Source: CATOSK01 sp963665735 (GTDB taxonomy: Bacteria > Chloroflexota > Dehalococcoidia > Lucifugimonadales > UBA3495). Taken from it: DNA of 64,000 nt. The notes under the pieces are model-generated. The model had not been told where the DNA came from and did not search any database. It saw only the letters and a list, made by a program, of their open reading frames with translations. Below, one piece after another: positions 9,092 through 17,377 of the stretch; within the stretch, counting starts at the first letter, position 1; every line of letters begins with the position of its first letter. The stretch spans positions 3,472,001 to 3,536,000 of the forward strand of contig OY762444.1 in the NCBI GenBank assembly GCA_963665735.1, given 5' to 3'. The translations under genes were made by a program, and so were the position numbers.

Positions 9092-10330
9092 ATGCTCAAC
9101 GACCTTTGGCTGCTGATAAGCGCCATCCTGGTGCTGATAGGGCTGCTAGCCAGCCAGGGGTTGCTCATCGTAGTCGGTTCCCTGGTGATAGTTGTCTGGC
9201 TGTTGACCAAGGTATGGGATAAGTTCGCCTTTGAGAAAGTCAGCCACAGCCGCAGCCTCGCGCGGGAACGGGCCTTCATCGGCGATGTGGTGGAATACAC
9301 CGTCAGCCTGACCAACGAAAAAATCGTCCCCTTGATTTGGGTGGACATCCAGGACACTTTTCCCACTGACCTGGGCTTGCCGGGGGCCAGGCTGCGTGGC
9401 ACAGCGGCGGAAGGCACCAGGGAACACCGCATCACCACGTCGCTGCTGCCCTACCAGCGGGTTTCCTGGAAGTACCAACTGCAATGCACGTCGCGGGGCT
9501 ACCACCGCATCGGCCCGGCCCGGCTGCGGAGCGGCGACATATTCGGCTTCACCGCTGCCGAGTCCGAACTGACCGCCACCGAACATATCCTGGTCTATCC
9601 CCGGGTGTTTGACCTGCAACAACTGGTATTGGCGGCAGAGCATCCGTTGGGAGAGGCCGGGGGTTCCCAGCCGATTTTCCACGACCCCAACCGATTCCTG
9701 GCCCTGCGGGACTACCAGCCCACCGACCCGATGAAGCATATTGACTGGAAAGCCACCGCCCGCCAAGGCCGCTTGCAGACCAAGATTTTCGAGCCGGCGG
9801 TGTCGCTGGAAGTGGTTATCGCCCTGAACGCCACCACCGGGGAGTACGCCTGGCAGGGCAGCAACCGGCGGCTCTTTGAGCGGGCCGTTACGGTGGCGGC
9901 GTCGGTGGCCAAGTACTGCGCCGACCAGGGTTACACCTTCGGCCTGGTCAGCAATTCGGTAGCGGTTTACACCGGCAAGTGGATTAACGTCCCGCCGGGC
10001 CGCTCCGAAGCCCAGATTTCCCTGACGTTGGAGGCCCTGGCTCTGGCCGGTTCCTACGCCGTCGCCAGTATGCCCAACGTGCTGCGGGCGGAACGGTCGT
10101 CCTTCCGGGCCGGCACCACCGTTGCGCTGGTTACTTCGCTGATGACCCCGGACTTGGCGGAGGAAATTGCCGAAATCAAGGCCCGCGGCTACCGGGTAAT
10201 CCTGTTTTACTCCGGGGACGGAGGCCCGCGGGTGAACGTGCCGGACGTGACAACGCACCTGATGGGCCGCGCCCTGGACGCTCTGGAAAGGGACGCATTG
10301 GAAAGAGATGAACCGATTCTGGCGCAATAG
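9092..10330 (+). CDS. DUF58 domain protein, membrane-anchored
   Basis: A 412-residue protein starting MLNDLWLLIS with two hydrophobic segments in the first 45 residues. A soluble region follows with the DUF58 hallmark FLALRDYQPTDPMKHIDWKATARQGRL and a von Willebrand A-like C-terminal half (EVVIALNATTG, ALVTSLMTPDLAEEI, VILFYSGDGG). It starts 14 bases after moxR and overlaps the next gene by 23 bases, so the three form one operon. The function is not established; the family is commonly linked to envelope or stress roles. Confidence 0.9.
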   Translation: MLNDLWLLISAILVLIGLLASQGLLIVVGSLVIVVWLLTKVWDKFAFEKVSHSRSLARERAFIGDVVEYTVSLTNEKIVPLIWVDIQDTFPTDLGLPGARLRGTAAEGTREHRITTSLLPYQRVSWKYQLQCTSRGYHRIGPARLRSGDIFGFTAAESELTATEHILVYPRVFDLQQLVLAAEHPLGEAGGSQPIFHDPNRFLALRDYQPTDPMKHIDWKATARQGRLQTKIFEPAVSLEVVIALNATTGEYAWQGSNRRLFERAVTVAASVAKYCADQGYTFGLVSNSVAVYTGKWINVPPGRSEAQISLTLEALALAGSYAVASMPNVLRAERSSFRAGTTVALVTSLMTPDLAEEIAEIKARGYRVILFYSGDGGPRVNVPDVTTHLMGRALDALERDALERDEPILAQ

Positions 10331-11741
10331 CCTGATAACGGCGGTAGCTTTATACCTGGAAACCACGGTTTTCTACCTGGTTTTCAGTATGCTCACGACG
10401 TTGATTCAACTGCCGGCGGCCAAGGTGCCTTTCTGGTTGGCCCTCATCGCGATGGGCTGGTCTTTCCTGTTGTCCTATTACCTGCAAACCATCCGGTTTT
10501 CCCTGAACCTGCGGGCCGTTGGCGGGTTGGCGGCCAGCGTGGTTTCGCTGGTGATATTGTCCAACGTAATGACCGGCTCCGGCCTGGTGCCGCTGGGGGC
10601 AATCATAACCGGAGACCTGCATACCGCCGCCGCCGTGGTGATAGGGTTCATCAGCTTGGCGGCGCTGTGGTGGCGGGGGGCGAAAATCGCCCAGGACCAG
10701 GTGAACCTGGACACCATCCGTGGGGCTTTCCAGTGGGGCATGGCCATCGTTTTCGCTGCCGTCCTGGTTGACGTGCTGGCGCCCAACGACGTGGTGGGCG
10801 GATTTTTGATTCTGGGATATTTCGCCGTGGGACTGGTGGGGCTGTCCCTGGCCCGGTTCGCCGTCGAGGCCGGGGAGTCTCAAACCATGTCCCGGGATTG
10901 GCTGCTGCCCATCGGGGCCACCGTGGGCGGCGTTCTGCTGCTGGTGCTAATCATCAGCGGCGTGGGTCTTGGGGGACTGGACGACGTAACGCGGGCCGTA
11001 TTCGGGTTTGCCGGCAAGGTGGGCCTGTGGGCGTTAAAGCCGGTTTTCCTGGGTTTGGGATACCTGGCCGCGGGCTTGGCGGCTCTGCTGGACTGGCTGG
11101 TAAGTATGTTCGGCGGGGGAGACCTGTCCCAATTCGATGAGGCCCAACGGCAGTTGCAGGAGTTCCACGAAAGCCTGGAAGAGCAGGGGCCGACAGGGCC
11201 GCCGGCCTGGTTGGTGGCCTTGCTGAAATGGTCGGCCTTCCTGGTGGTGTCCACTGTGGTGGGCTGGGTCTTGTTCCGGTTGTTCCGATACCGGCGATTG
11301 TGGCGGAGGGGCGCGGAGGTGGAGGAAATCCGCGAATCGCTGTTCAGTTGGGAGCGGGCCAACCAGGACTTGAACTCGATGATGGCGGGATGGTGGAACA
11401 ACCTGGTTGGGGCGGCCAACCGGGAGAGCCGTCCCCAATCGGAGCCGTCCGACCCGCGGGAGCTTTACCATCGGTTCCTTGGATTGTCCGCCGACTTGGG
11501 CGCGCCCAAGGGGGAGGGGCAAACGCCCAAGGAACATGAGGCCGGGGTGGAGCGGATTCTTCCCCCGCAGCCTGTGGACAACATCGTCAACGGGTTCCAG
11601 TCCGCCCATTACGGCCGTTGGGAGGCCGGTGAGCCGGAGATGCGGGAACTGCTGGACGATTGGGCGGGCGTCCAGCGGGCCGCGCAAGCCCGCCAGCAGG
11701 GGCAGGAAGGCGAAACCGGGGAAGACCCACCCCCACCCTAA
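10308..11741 (+). CDS. Multi-pass membrane protein with C-terminal DUF4129
   Basis: The 477-residue protein has roughly eight to ten predicted membrane segments in the first 340 residues (for example LITAVALYLETTVFYLVFSM and LLVLIISGVGLGG), an amphipathic segment, then a soluble C terminus. The end, ELYHRFLGLSADLGAPKGEG...HYGRWEAGEPEMRELLDDW, matches the DUF4129 pattern (phenylalanine/leucine-rich, PPP-EHA-like and YG motifs) that in many proteins follows a transglutaminase domain; no transglutaminase is present here. GGAAAGAG precedes the ATG. It is the last gene of the MoxR-DUF58 operon. Confidence 0.85.
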   Translation: MNRFWRNSLITAVALYLETTVFYLVFSMLTTLIQLPAAKVPFWLALIAMGWSFLLSYYLQTIRFSLNLRAVGGLAASVVSLVILSNVMTGSGLVPLGAIITGDLHTAAAVVIGFISLAALWWRGAKIAQDQVNLDTIRGAFQWGMAIVFAAVLVDVLAPNDVVGGFLILGYFAVGLVGLSLARFAVEAGESQTMSRDWLLPIGATVGGVLLLVLIISGVGLGGLDDVTRAVFGFAGKVGLWALKPVFLGLGYLAAGLAALLDWLVSMFGGGDLSQFDEAQRQLQEFHESLEEQGPTGPPAWLVALLKWSAFLVVSTVVGWVLFRLFRYRRLWRRGAEVEEIRESLFSWERANQDLNSMMAGWWNNLVGAANRESRPQSEPSDPRELYHRFLGLSADLGAPKGEGQTPKEHEAGVERILPPQPVDNIVNGFQSAHYGRWEAGEPEMRELLDDWAGVQRAAQARQQGQEGETGEDPPPP

Positions 11742-12224
11742 CCCTCCCCCTGGTAGGGGGAGGGGATTTGTCATACACCATCTTGCAACTTAACCCTGAA
11801 CCAGCCCCCATGTCACCCTGAACGAAGTGAAGGGTCTAAAATTCCTCCTAACAGACGACGCTGGCTAAAGCAAGAATTTTAGATTCTTCGCTCTGCTGAG
11901 AATGACATGGTAGAAGCCAGGGTTGATTTTCCACGCCACGGATGTTGTTGCCGGGGAAAGGCACGGCGTACCGTGTCCCTACGCACATTATAACCGTCAT
12001 ACCAGCGTGGGCCGGTTCCAGGACGACTGGCAACTACGGACACCGTTATGTGCCTGGGATTTCTGGATTCCGGCTTTCGCCGGAACGACGGGTGGGTGGC
12101 CGAATGACGGGGAACCGACCCCCACCCTAACCCTCCCCCTGGTAGGGGGAGGGGATTTATCGCACACCCTCCAACATCCTTTCCCTTTCGGCCCGGCCAG
12201 GGGGAGGGGATTTTGACGCACTGG
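11742..12224. repeat. Intergenic repeat block, possible bidirectional terminator
   Basis: The gap between two convergent genes holds three C-rich/G-rich palindromes (CCTCCCC...GGGGAGG followed by ATTT) at about 11730-11770, 12120-12160 and 12185-12214, one GAAGTGAAGGGTCTAAAATT/AGATTCTTCGC element at 11815-11910, and one ATTCCGGCTTTCGCCGGAAC copy at 12065-12090. The palindromes could end transcription from both sides. No gene is supported. Confidence 0.7.
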
Positions 12225-13130
12225 CTAGCGGAATTCGGGCAGCACCTTTTGGGCGATTTGTTGCATTAACTCGGTTATGACCGTTACGTTGCCGGTGCTT
12301 AGGGCCAAGACCAGGTGCTCGACGCCGGCGGACTGGTAGGCGCTGACGGCGGCGATGATTTCGTCCGGGTTGTCGCCGTGGACGTTGTTGCCGGCTCCGG
12401 AGGAACGGCGTTGTTGAGGCCCACCGGGGGGCAGGACTTCCAGCCGGGTTGACCAGGTTAGGGATTCGGGGTCGCGCCCGGCGGCCTGGGCCATTTCCTG
12501 GATTTCCCGGCGGCCAATGCTGTAATTTTCCGCCCCGATGCTGGAGGGATGCCAGCCGTCGCCCAGGGTGGCGGCCCGGCGCAGCGCGCCCGGACTGGCC
12601 CCGCCAATCCACAGGGGAATGTGGGGTTTCTGCGCCGGCTTGGGGGAGAATTTCAGGTCGGCAAAGTTCCAGCGGCGGCTCTGGTAGCGGGGGTCTTCCT
12701 GCGTCCAGAGTTCTTTCATTATGCGGATGCTTTCGTTGGTCATGGAACCGCGGCGGTTCATGGGGATTCCCAGGGCGGCGAACTCTTCGGTCATGGCTCC
12801 GACGCCTACGCCCAAAGTGACACGCCCGCCGGACATCTGGTCCAGGGTGGCGGCGTACTTGGCGAGCTCCACCGGGTTGTGGTAGGGCAGCACCAGCACC
12901 GACGTTCCCAGCAGCACCCGGCTGGTGGTGGCGGACAGGTGGGAAAGCACGGCCATCGGGTGATAGTAGGGCTTGTCGTCCAGCCGTTCCCGGATGTAGC
13001 CGTTGTTGAAAAGGTGGTCCATGACCCATACCGAGTCGTATCCCAACTCCTCGGCCAGGGGGCCAAAGGCCAAGACCTGCTGCGGGTCGTCAATGCCCCA
13101 ATTGTTGGGGACGGTTATTCCGAATTGCAT
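12225..13130 (-). CDS. LLM-class flavin-dependent oxidoreductase
   Basis: A 301-residue luciferase-like (beta/alpha)8-barrel enzyme that uses FMN or F420. Recognisable elements are MQFGITVPN, LAEELGYDSVWVMDHLF, LLGTSVLVLPYHNPVELAKYAAT, SGGRVTLGVGVGAMTEEF, the helix start NESIRIMKELW and PLWIGGASPGALRRAATLGDGWHP. The last pattern is typical of F420-dependent members, so F420 is favoured but not shown. GGAGAG lies about 10 bases upstream of the ATG. Substrate unknown; the gene stands alone between repeat blocks. Confidence 0.88.
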   Translation of the reverse strand: MQFGITVPNNWGIDDPQQVLAFGPLAEELGYDSVWVMDHLFNNGYIRERLDDKPYYHPMAVLSHLSATTSRVLLGTSVLVLPYHNPVELAKYAATLDQMSGGRVTLGVGVGAMTEEFAALGIPMNRRGSMTNESIRIMKELWTQEDPRYQSRRWNFADLKFSPKPAQKPHIPLWIGGASPGALRRAATLGDGWHPSSIGAENYSIGRREIQEMAQAAGRDPESLTWSTRLEVLPPGGPQQRRSSGAGNNVHGDNPDEIIAAVSAYQSAGVEHLVLALSTGNVTVITELMQQIAQKVLPEFR

Positions 13131-13452
13131 GGTTATAAGCTCTCCTGGGGACGGTTGTTAAGTCCATCTCCCTTGTCGTTGGGACGTTGGGAGATGGTTC
13201 AGGAAGAGGAACCATCCTCCTAACGTGACGTTCACCCCCACCCCTTCGGCTCGCTCAGGGCAGGCTCTAACCCTCCCCATCGTAGGGGGAGGGGATTTAT
13301 CGGCATATTCCAACGTCATACCGGCGTAGGCTAGTATCCAGGACTCCTTGGACCTCAAGGACGCTTTCCGTCCTGGAATTTCTGGATTCCGGCTTTCGCC
13401 GGAATGACGGTAGGAACGCGGGAATTGCAAAACATGATTTTGACGACACTCC
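13131..13452. repeat. Intergenic repeats
   Basis: This gap holds a CCTCCCC...GGGGAGG block near 13265-13300 fused to a CCCTTCGGCTCGCTCAGG piece, and an ATTCCGGCTTTCGCCGGAAT copy at 13385-13408 preceded by CGGCGTAGGCTAGTATCCAG. No gene is seen. Confidence 0.65.
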
Positions 13453-13926
13453 CTAAGCTGTCTTGATGGCCTGGACCAGGCGGGCGGTTTCGATGGCCGC
13501 CGAGGCCGCGTTGCTGCCCAGGTTGCCGGACTTGCCGCCGGCCCGGTTGATGGCCTGTTCCATGTTTTCGGTGGTCAGGACGCCGAAAATGGTGGGTACG
13601 CCGGTTTCCCGGCCAGCCGCGCCGATGCCGGCGGCGGCCTGGTTAGCCACCATTTCGTAGTGGTCGGTTTCGCCGCGGATTACGGCGCCCAGGCAGATTA
13701 TGGCGTCGTACTGGCCGGTAAGGCCCAGGGTCTTGGCAACTACGGGCAGCTCAAAGGAACCCGGCACCCAGGTAAGCACGATGTCATCGTTCCTGACGCC
13801 GTGGCGCAGCAGGGTATCCTGGGCGCCTTCCAATAGCCGGCGGGTTACGAACTCGTTGAACCGGGCCGTAACGATGGCAACCCGCAAGCCCTGGCCGTCC
13901 AATTCAACGCTCAATTCTTTCGCCAA
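13453..13926 (-). CDS. ribH: 6,7-dimethyl-8-ribityllumazine synthase
   Basis: It makes lumazine, the riboflavin precursor, from 5-amino-6-ribitylamino-uracil and dihydroxybutanone phosphate. The 157-residue protein has VTARFNEFVTRRLLEGA, WVPGSFELPVVAKTL, CLGAVIRGETDHYEMVANQ with the catalytic His, and FGVLTTENMEQAINRAGGKSG. The TTG at 13926 sits 7 bases after GGAGG and gives the family-standard length; the frame extends 10 codons further upstream without a site. No other rib gene or FMN riboswitch is seen here. Confidence 0.95.
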   Translation of the reverse strand: MAKELSVELDGQGLRVAIVTARFNEFVTRRLLEGAQDTLLRHGVRNDDIVLTWVPGSFELPVVAKTLGLTGQYDAIICLGAVIRGETDHYEMVANQAAAGIGAAGRETGVPTIFGVLTTENMEQAINRAGGKSGNLGSNAASAAIETARLVQAIKTA

Positions 13927-13998
13927 TGTAATCCCTCCTGCGGTGGGCGGTATCAAGACGGTTTCCGGTCTGCCGGGGCTTGGGCCAAGCGGGGCGGC

Positions 13999-14622
13999 TT
14001 ATTCGGTCTTGTCCAGCATATCGCGAATGGTGAACATCCGTTGAAACAGGGTGAAACAGGAAATCCCGGCGATGGCGGCCAGAATCCAGACCATCAGCGG
14101 GAAGGCGATTAACCCGTCAATTATCAAGCCGACGCCCAGAATAACCACCCGTTCCGGCCGGGTCATAATTCCGTCGCGGGTAAAGACGCCCAGACCTTCG
14201 CCCCGGGCGCGCAGGTAGCTGACGCCCTGGGAGAAAATCAACGCCAGCAACAGAGCCGCCAGGTAGAACATCAGGAAACCCTGGTCGAATCCGGCCCGCA
14301 GTCCGTAGAAAGCCAACCCGACGAAAAGGGCCGCCTCTCCCAGCCGGTCGAAAACCGAATCCAGCAGCGCGCCGAAGGGACTGACCTTTCCGGTCAGCCG
14401 GGCCAATGCGCCGTCGAAAAGGTCAAGGCCGCCGCCCACCAGAAACACGATTCCGCCGGCCAGCAGCCAGCCGGAGCCGACGATATAGGCCGCGGCCACG
14501 CAGACGCCGAACCCCAACAGGGTGATGACGTTGGGGGTGAGTCCGACGGAGCGGAAAAACCGGGCGCCGGGAACTTCAACGTATTTCAGCGCCGCCGCCC
14601 TGAACTGTTCTCTTCCCGGCAA
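13999..14622 (-). CDS. CDP-alcohol phosphatidyltransferase, probably phosphatidylinositol-type synthase
   Basis: An integral membrane enzyme of 207 residues that joins a CDP-diacylglycerol to a polar alcohol. The family motif D-G-x2-A-R-x8-G-x3-D-x3-D is exact in FDGALARLTG...GALLDSVFD. Five to six hydrophobic segments surround it (VITLLGFGVCVAAAYIVG, GGIVFLVGGGLDLF, LMFYLAALLLALIF, VILGVGLIIDGLIAF). It starts with TTG. The upstream gene on the same strand encodes inositol-1-phosphate synthase, which favours inositol 1-phosphate as acceptor (archaetidyl/phosphatidylinositol phosphate synthase), rather than glycerol phosphate as in PgsA. Confidence 0.85.
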   Translation of the reverse strand: MPGREQFRAAALKYVEVPGARFFRSVGLTPNVITLLGFGVCVAAAYIVGSGWLLAGGIVFLVGGGLDLFDGALARLTGKVSPFGALLDSVFDRLGEAALFVGLAFYGLRAGFDQGFLMFYLAALLLALIFSQGVSYLRARGEGLGVFTRDGIMTRPERVVILGVGLIIDGLIAFPLMVWILAAIAGISCFTLFQRMFTIRDMLDKTE

Positions 14623-14740
14623 GGTTATGCGACTCCGATGTGGGTTTCACGGATTCGGGGATGGGCAAGGGACTTTTGCGATAGTTTCCTGGTGGTCTGT
14701 CAACTTGGGATTGATGGATAAACCGGGAGTCCGTTCATGG

Positions 14741-14824
14741 TTCGACAAGCTCACCACGAACGGGCGGCCCTTCGACAAGCTCACCACGAACGGGCGGCCC
14801 TTCGACAAGCTCAGGGCGAACGGG
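14741..14824. repeat. 30-bp tandem repeat of the TTCGACAAGCTCACC family
   Basis: Units begin at 14741, 14771 and 14801; the first two are identical 30-mers starting TTCGACAAGCTCACCACGAA and ending CGGGCGGCCC, the third diverges at its end. It lies between inositol-phosphate synthase and the phosphatidyltransferase gene. Confidence 0.9.
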
Positions 14825-14857
14825 AAAATCAACCATCATTTCAAGGTTGTTCGCCTT

Positions 14858-15940
14858 TTAGTCGGGAGTGGGGTTGCCGCGGATAAAGTTTTCTACCATT
14901 TGGCGGGCTATGTCGTCGGTGTGCTGGATGGGCGGCGATTTCATAAAGTAGGCGCTGGGGCCGTAAACGGCGCCGCCTTCGCCCCGGTCCAGGGCCAGCT
15001 TGGCGCAGCGAATGGCGTCCACCACCACGCCGGCGGAGTTGGGGCTGTCCCAAACTTCCAGCTTGGTTTCGATGTTGACGGGCGCGCCGCCGAAGAGCTT
15101 GCCTTCCATGCGGATGTAGCACCATTTCCGGTCTTGCAGCCAGGGAACGTGGTCGCTGGGGCCGATGTGAACATGGTCGGGTTCGATTTCCTCTTCCATC
15201 TGGGACGTGACGGCGCCGGTCTTGGAAATCTTCTTGGAAACCAGCCGCTCCCGTTCCAGCATATTGAGGAAGTCGGTGTTGCCGCCGAAGTTGAGCTGGT
15301 AGGTGTTGTCTATGGTGGCGCCGCGGTCTTCCATGAGGCGGGTCAGGATGCGGTGGAGGATGGTGGCGCCCACCTGGGATTTGATGTCGTCGCCGACGAT
15401 GGGGAGGCCGCGTTCCTCGAACCGATTGCGCCAGTACTCTTCCTTGGCGATGAATACCGGGATGCAGTTGATAAAGCCACAACGGGCGTCGAGGACTTGC
15501 TCGACGTACCACTTGGTAGCCATTTCGCTGCCGACGGGAAGGTAGTTGATAACAACGTCAACTTCCCGCTCTTTCAGGATGCCGGAAATGTCGTCGGTGG
15601 AATGGGGCGACTTGCGTACCAGGTGGGAGACGTACTTGCCCACGCCGTCGTGGGTCATGCCCCGCTCGACCTTGACGCCGGTGTGGGGAACGTCGGCGAA
15701 TTTCAGGGTGTTGTTGGGTTGGGTGAAAATGGCCTCGGAGAGGTCTTTGCCAACCTTGTTTTCGTCAATGTCAAAGGCGGCGACGACTTCGATGTCCTCG
15801 ATGCGGTAGTCGCCGATTTTGTTGTGCATGACACCCGGGACTTCCACGTCCTCGGGGATTTCGACGTACTTGTGGATGCCCTGAACCAGGGAGGAGGCGC
15901 AGTTGCCCACGCCGATGATTGCAACCTTGATTTTGGCCAA
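14858..15940 (-). CDS. Inositol-1-phosphate synthase (Ino1-type)
   Basis: It converts glucose 6-phosphate to 1L-myo-inositol 1-phosphate with NAD. The 360-residue protein has the Rossmann start KVAIIGVGNCASSLVQGI, AAFDIDENKVGKDL, DVVINYLPVGSE, FINCIPVFIA, and the core KSQVGATILHRILTRLMEDRG then NFGGNTDFLNM, which hold the NAD and phosphate contacts of the short prokaryotic class. The TTG start at 15940 follows AAGGAG by 8 bases. An extended -10 box (TGGTAAAAT) lies about 60 bases upstream. Downstream, beyond a repeat, is a CDP-alcohol phosphatidyltransferase, so the pair probably supplies an inositol lipid. Confidence 0.93.
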   Translation of the reverse strand: MAKIKVAIIGVGNCASSLVQGIHKYVEIPEDVEVPGVMHNKIGDYRIEDIEVVAAFDIDENKVGKDLSEAIFTQPNNTLKFADVPHTGVKVERGMTHDGVGKYVSHLVRKSPHSTDDISGILKEREVDVVINYLPVGSEMATKWYVEQVLDARCGFINCIPVFIAKEEYWRNRFEERGLPIVGDDIKSQVGATILHRILTRLMEDRGATIDNTYQLNFGGNTDFLNMLERERLVSKKISKTGAVTSQMEEEIEPDHVHIGPSDHVPWLQDRKWCYIRMEGKLFGGAPVNIETKLEVWDSPNSAGVVVDAIRCAKLALDRGEGGAVYGPSAYFMKSPPIQHTDDIARQMVENFIRGNPTPD

Positions 15941-16179
15941 CGTAAAGCTCCTTATTCAACCCTGCGGGCCGTGAAACGCCGGGCAGGTTAGGGAATTTTA
16001 CCAGCTTGGGTTGGCGGCTACAAGGACGGGGGTTGGCGGCTTGGAGGCGGCGGCGTTTTTGCCCCCTCCCCAACCCTCCCCCTGGCAGGGGGCGGGGGTT
16101 TTTGGCGCTTACCCCGCCATTTCCCGGGGGAGGGATGACGGACAGGAATGTCCATCGCACCGCGGGAGGGGTAAAAATT

Positions 16180-16400
16180 TTACCTTTTTGTCCATTTTCG
16201 ACCATTTTTGACCATTTGAGCGTGGATTGGGGGGTTGGATGTGTCCAGGAAGTGTCCATTTTTGGGGATATTTGGGCGGTTTTGGCGATTTTGGACACTT
16301 TGGGGGCGGGTTTTGGGCAGGTGTTTTTCGGTTGTTTTGGGGTCTCCTTTTGGTTGGTTTTGGGGTTCCGGCGTTGGGATTTCAGGGTTGCCCGGCCGGG
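16180..16400 (-). promoter_or_regulatory. C/A-rich, G-poor tract in minus-strand transcript (possible rut region)
   Basis: Read on the minus strand this tract is rich in C and A with few G, for example AAAACCGCCCAAATATCCCC, which resembles Rho-utilisation sites. It lies downstream of the minus-strand promoter at 16728-16757 and upstream of the inositol-phosphate synthase. A small inverted repeat AAGTGTCCA/TGGACACTT is embedded. The role is inference. Confidence 0.3.
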
Positions 16401-16429
16401 CGTTCCGGCTTTGCCCCGTCCCTTCAAGG

Positions 16430-16720
16430 GGGACGTTGCGCCCGCCGGTGGGTATGGGCGACTACCGCCGCTACCACCCCGCAGGGGAGCAGCCACCCGT
16501 CAGCTAAGGGCACGCCCGACTTTACCGAAGCCGCCGCTCGGTGGAGGGGGCTGCATGGCGCCCGTCGGTGGGGGCAGTTGCCGCAGCGGAGTCGTTAGAC
16601 CTCGCATCGGATAAGAGCCATGGTTATCCGGGAGGGACTCTCGACGCAAACGGCGGGGCGGGTTGTTGTATAGGCGGTTCCTCCGATGGTTGGGATTGGG
16701 GGTACGAAAGATGTTGCCGA
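16430..16720 (-). ncRNA. Candidate non-coding RNA or long 5-prime leader
   Basis: The minus-strand promoter at 16728-16757 would start a transcript near 16720. The first 290 bases are GC-rich, lack a credible reading frame, and contain self-complementary pieces such as CGGATAA/TTATCCG (about 16608-16630, loop of 9) and CCCC/GGGG hairpins near 16476-16487. I could not match it to RNase P RNA, tmRNA, SRP RNA or common riboswitches by their conserved motifs. It could be a free RNA or the leader of the downstream inositol-phosphate synthase gene. Confidence 0.35.
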
Positions 16721-16727
16721 TGCGGTC

Positions 16728-16757
16728 ATTATAGAACGAATGTACGGTGATTGTCAA
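16728..16757 (-). promoter_or_regulatory. Near-perfect sigma-70 promoter on the minus strand
   Basis: On the minus strand TTGACA (16757-16752) and TATAAT (16733-16728) are both consensus hexamers, 18 bases apart. It is the best promoter match noticed in the window, yet no protein gene follows within 780 bases. Confidence 0.65.
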
Positions 16758-16787
16758 TGGGGGTTTTGTCAGTTAGGGGGGACGCAC

Positions 16788-16983
16788 CCCCTCCCCAGCC
16801 CTCCCCCTGATAGGGGGAGGGGGTTATTGATGGGGTGTCCATTGGGCGCAAGACTGGTTTGGGGCGGGGGTTTCTGGATTCCGGCTTTCGCCGGAATGAC
16901 GGGTTGGGGGGTGAGGGTTGGTTTCGTGGGGGTAAGGTTGGTATAGGCAAGGATGTGGATTCCCGCTTTCGCGGGAATGACGG
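16788..16983. repeat. Composite repeat, copy 1 (second copy 19438-19634)
   Basis: About 195 bases with the order: CCTCCCC...GGGGAGG block, GGGCGCAAGACTGGTTTGGG, ATTCCGGCTTTCGCCGGAAT, GTGGGGGTAAGG, then GATTCCCGC...GCGGGAATGACGG. The same order and spacer sequences recur at 19438-19634 with scattered differences, and the last third recurs at about 24406-24470. Confidence 0.8.
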
Positions 16984-17138
16984 TTGGGGGTGGGTTGGTT
17001 TCTCCATGTCCGCCCTGGTGATTGGCGTTGGTAGGGGCGCACGGCCGTGCGCCCCTACGGTTGGCCGGGGGTGTTTCGTTGGGGCGAGGTGGTTTGGGTC
17101 GGAGGTTTCTAGGTTCCGGCTTTCGCGGGAACGACGGG

Positions 17139-17252
17139 TTGGGGGTGGTTCGACAGGCTCACCATGAACGGGTTGTCAGTTGGGGGTGGTTCGACAGGCT
17201 CACCATGAACGGGTTGTCAGTTGGGGGGTTCGACAGGCTCACCACGAACGGG
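17139..17252. repeat. 41-bp tandem repeat of the TTCGACAGGCTCACC family
   Basis: Two identical 41-base units (17139-17179, 17180-17220) and a shorter third (17221-17252) each contain TTCGACAGGCTCACCATGAA or CACGAA. Units are head to tail, with no unique spacers, so this is not a CRISPR array. Confidence 0.9.
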
Positions 17253-17377
17253 AATTGCGGCGGTTGCGGCAAAGGTGGGGGCCGGTTGAAGCCCTCCCGT
17301 ACCAACATCGCCGGTACGGGTTTGGAAGGGTGTTGGAGGAAACGGCGGAGTTAGGCGGGGTTGGGGGATACGGCGGT

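Larger units (their letters stand above)
15941..17377. other. Long gene-free region upstream of the inositol-phosphate synthase
   Basis: No open frame here has plausible protein features. From left to right it holds a CCTCCCC...GGGGGCGG block (16060-16100), a GGACAGGAATGTCC motif at 16140-16153 also seen inside the MITE at 43.7 kb, a strongly G+T-rich tract on the plus strand (16180-16400), a GC-rich segment that looks structured (16430-16720), a near-consensus minus-strand promoter (16728-16757), and a dense set of repeats (16788-17252). The parts are listed separately. Confidence 0.7.

Noticed and set aside
16440..16530. Resemblance to SRP RNA (GGAGCAGCC), ydaO (CCGTCAGCTAA) or SAM-I (CTCTTATCC) motifs
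   Set aside because: Each match is only one short piece; the remaining conserved segments are missing or at the wrong distance.
14741..17252. CRISPR array
   Set aside because: The tandem repeats have no unique spacers of constant length and no cas gene is nearby.
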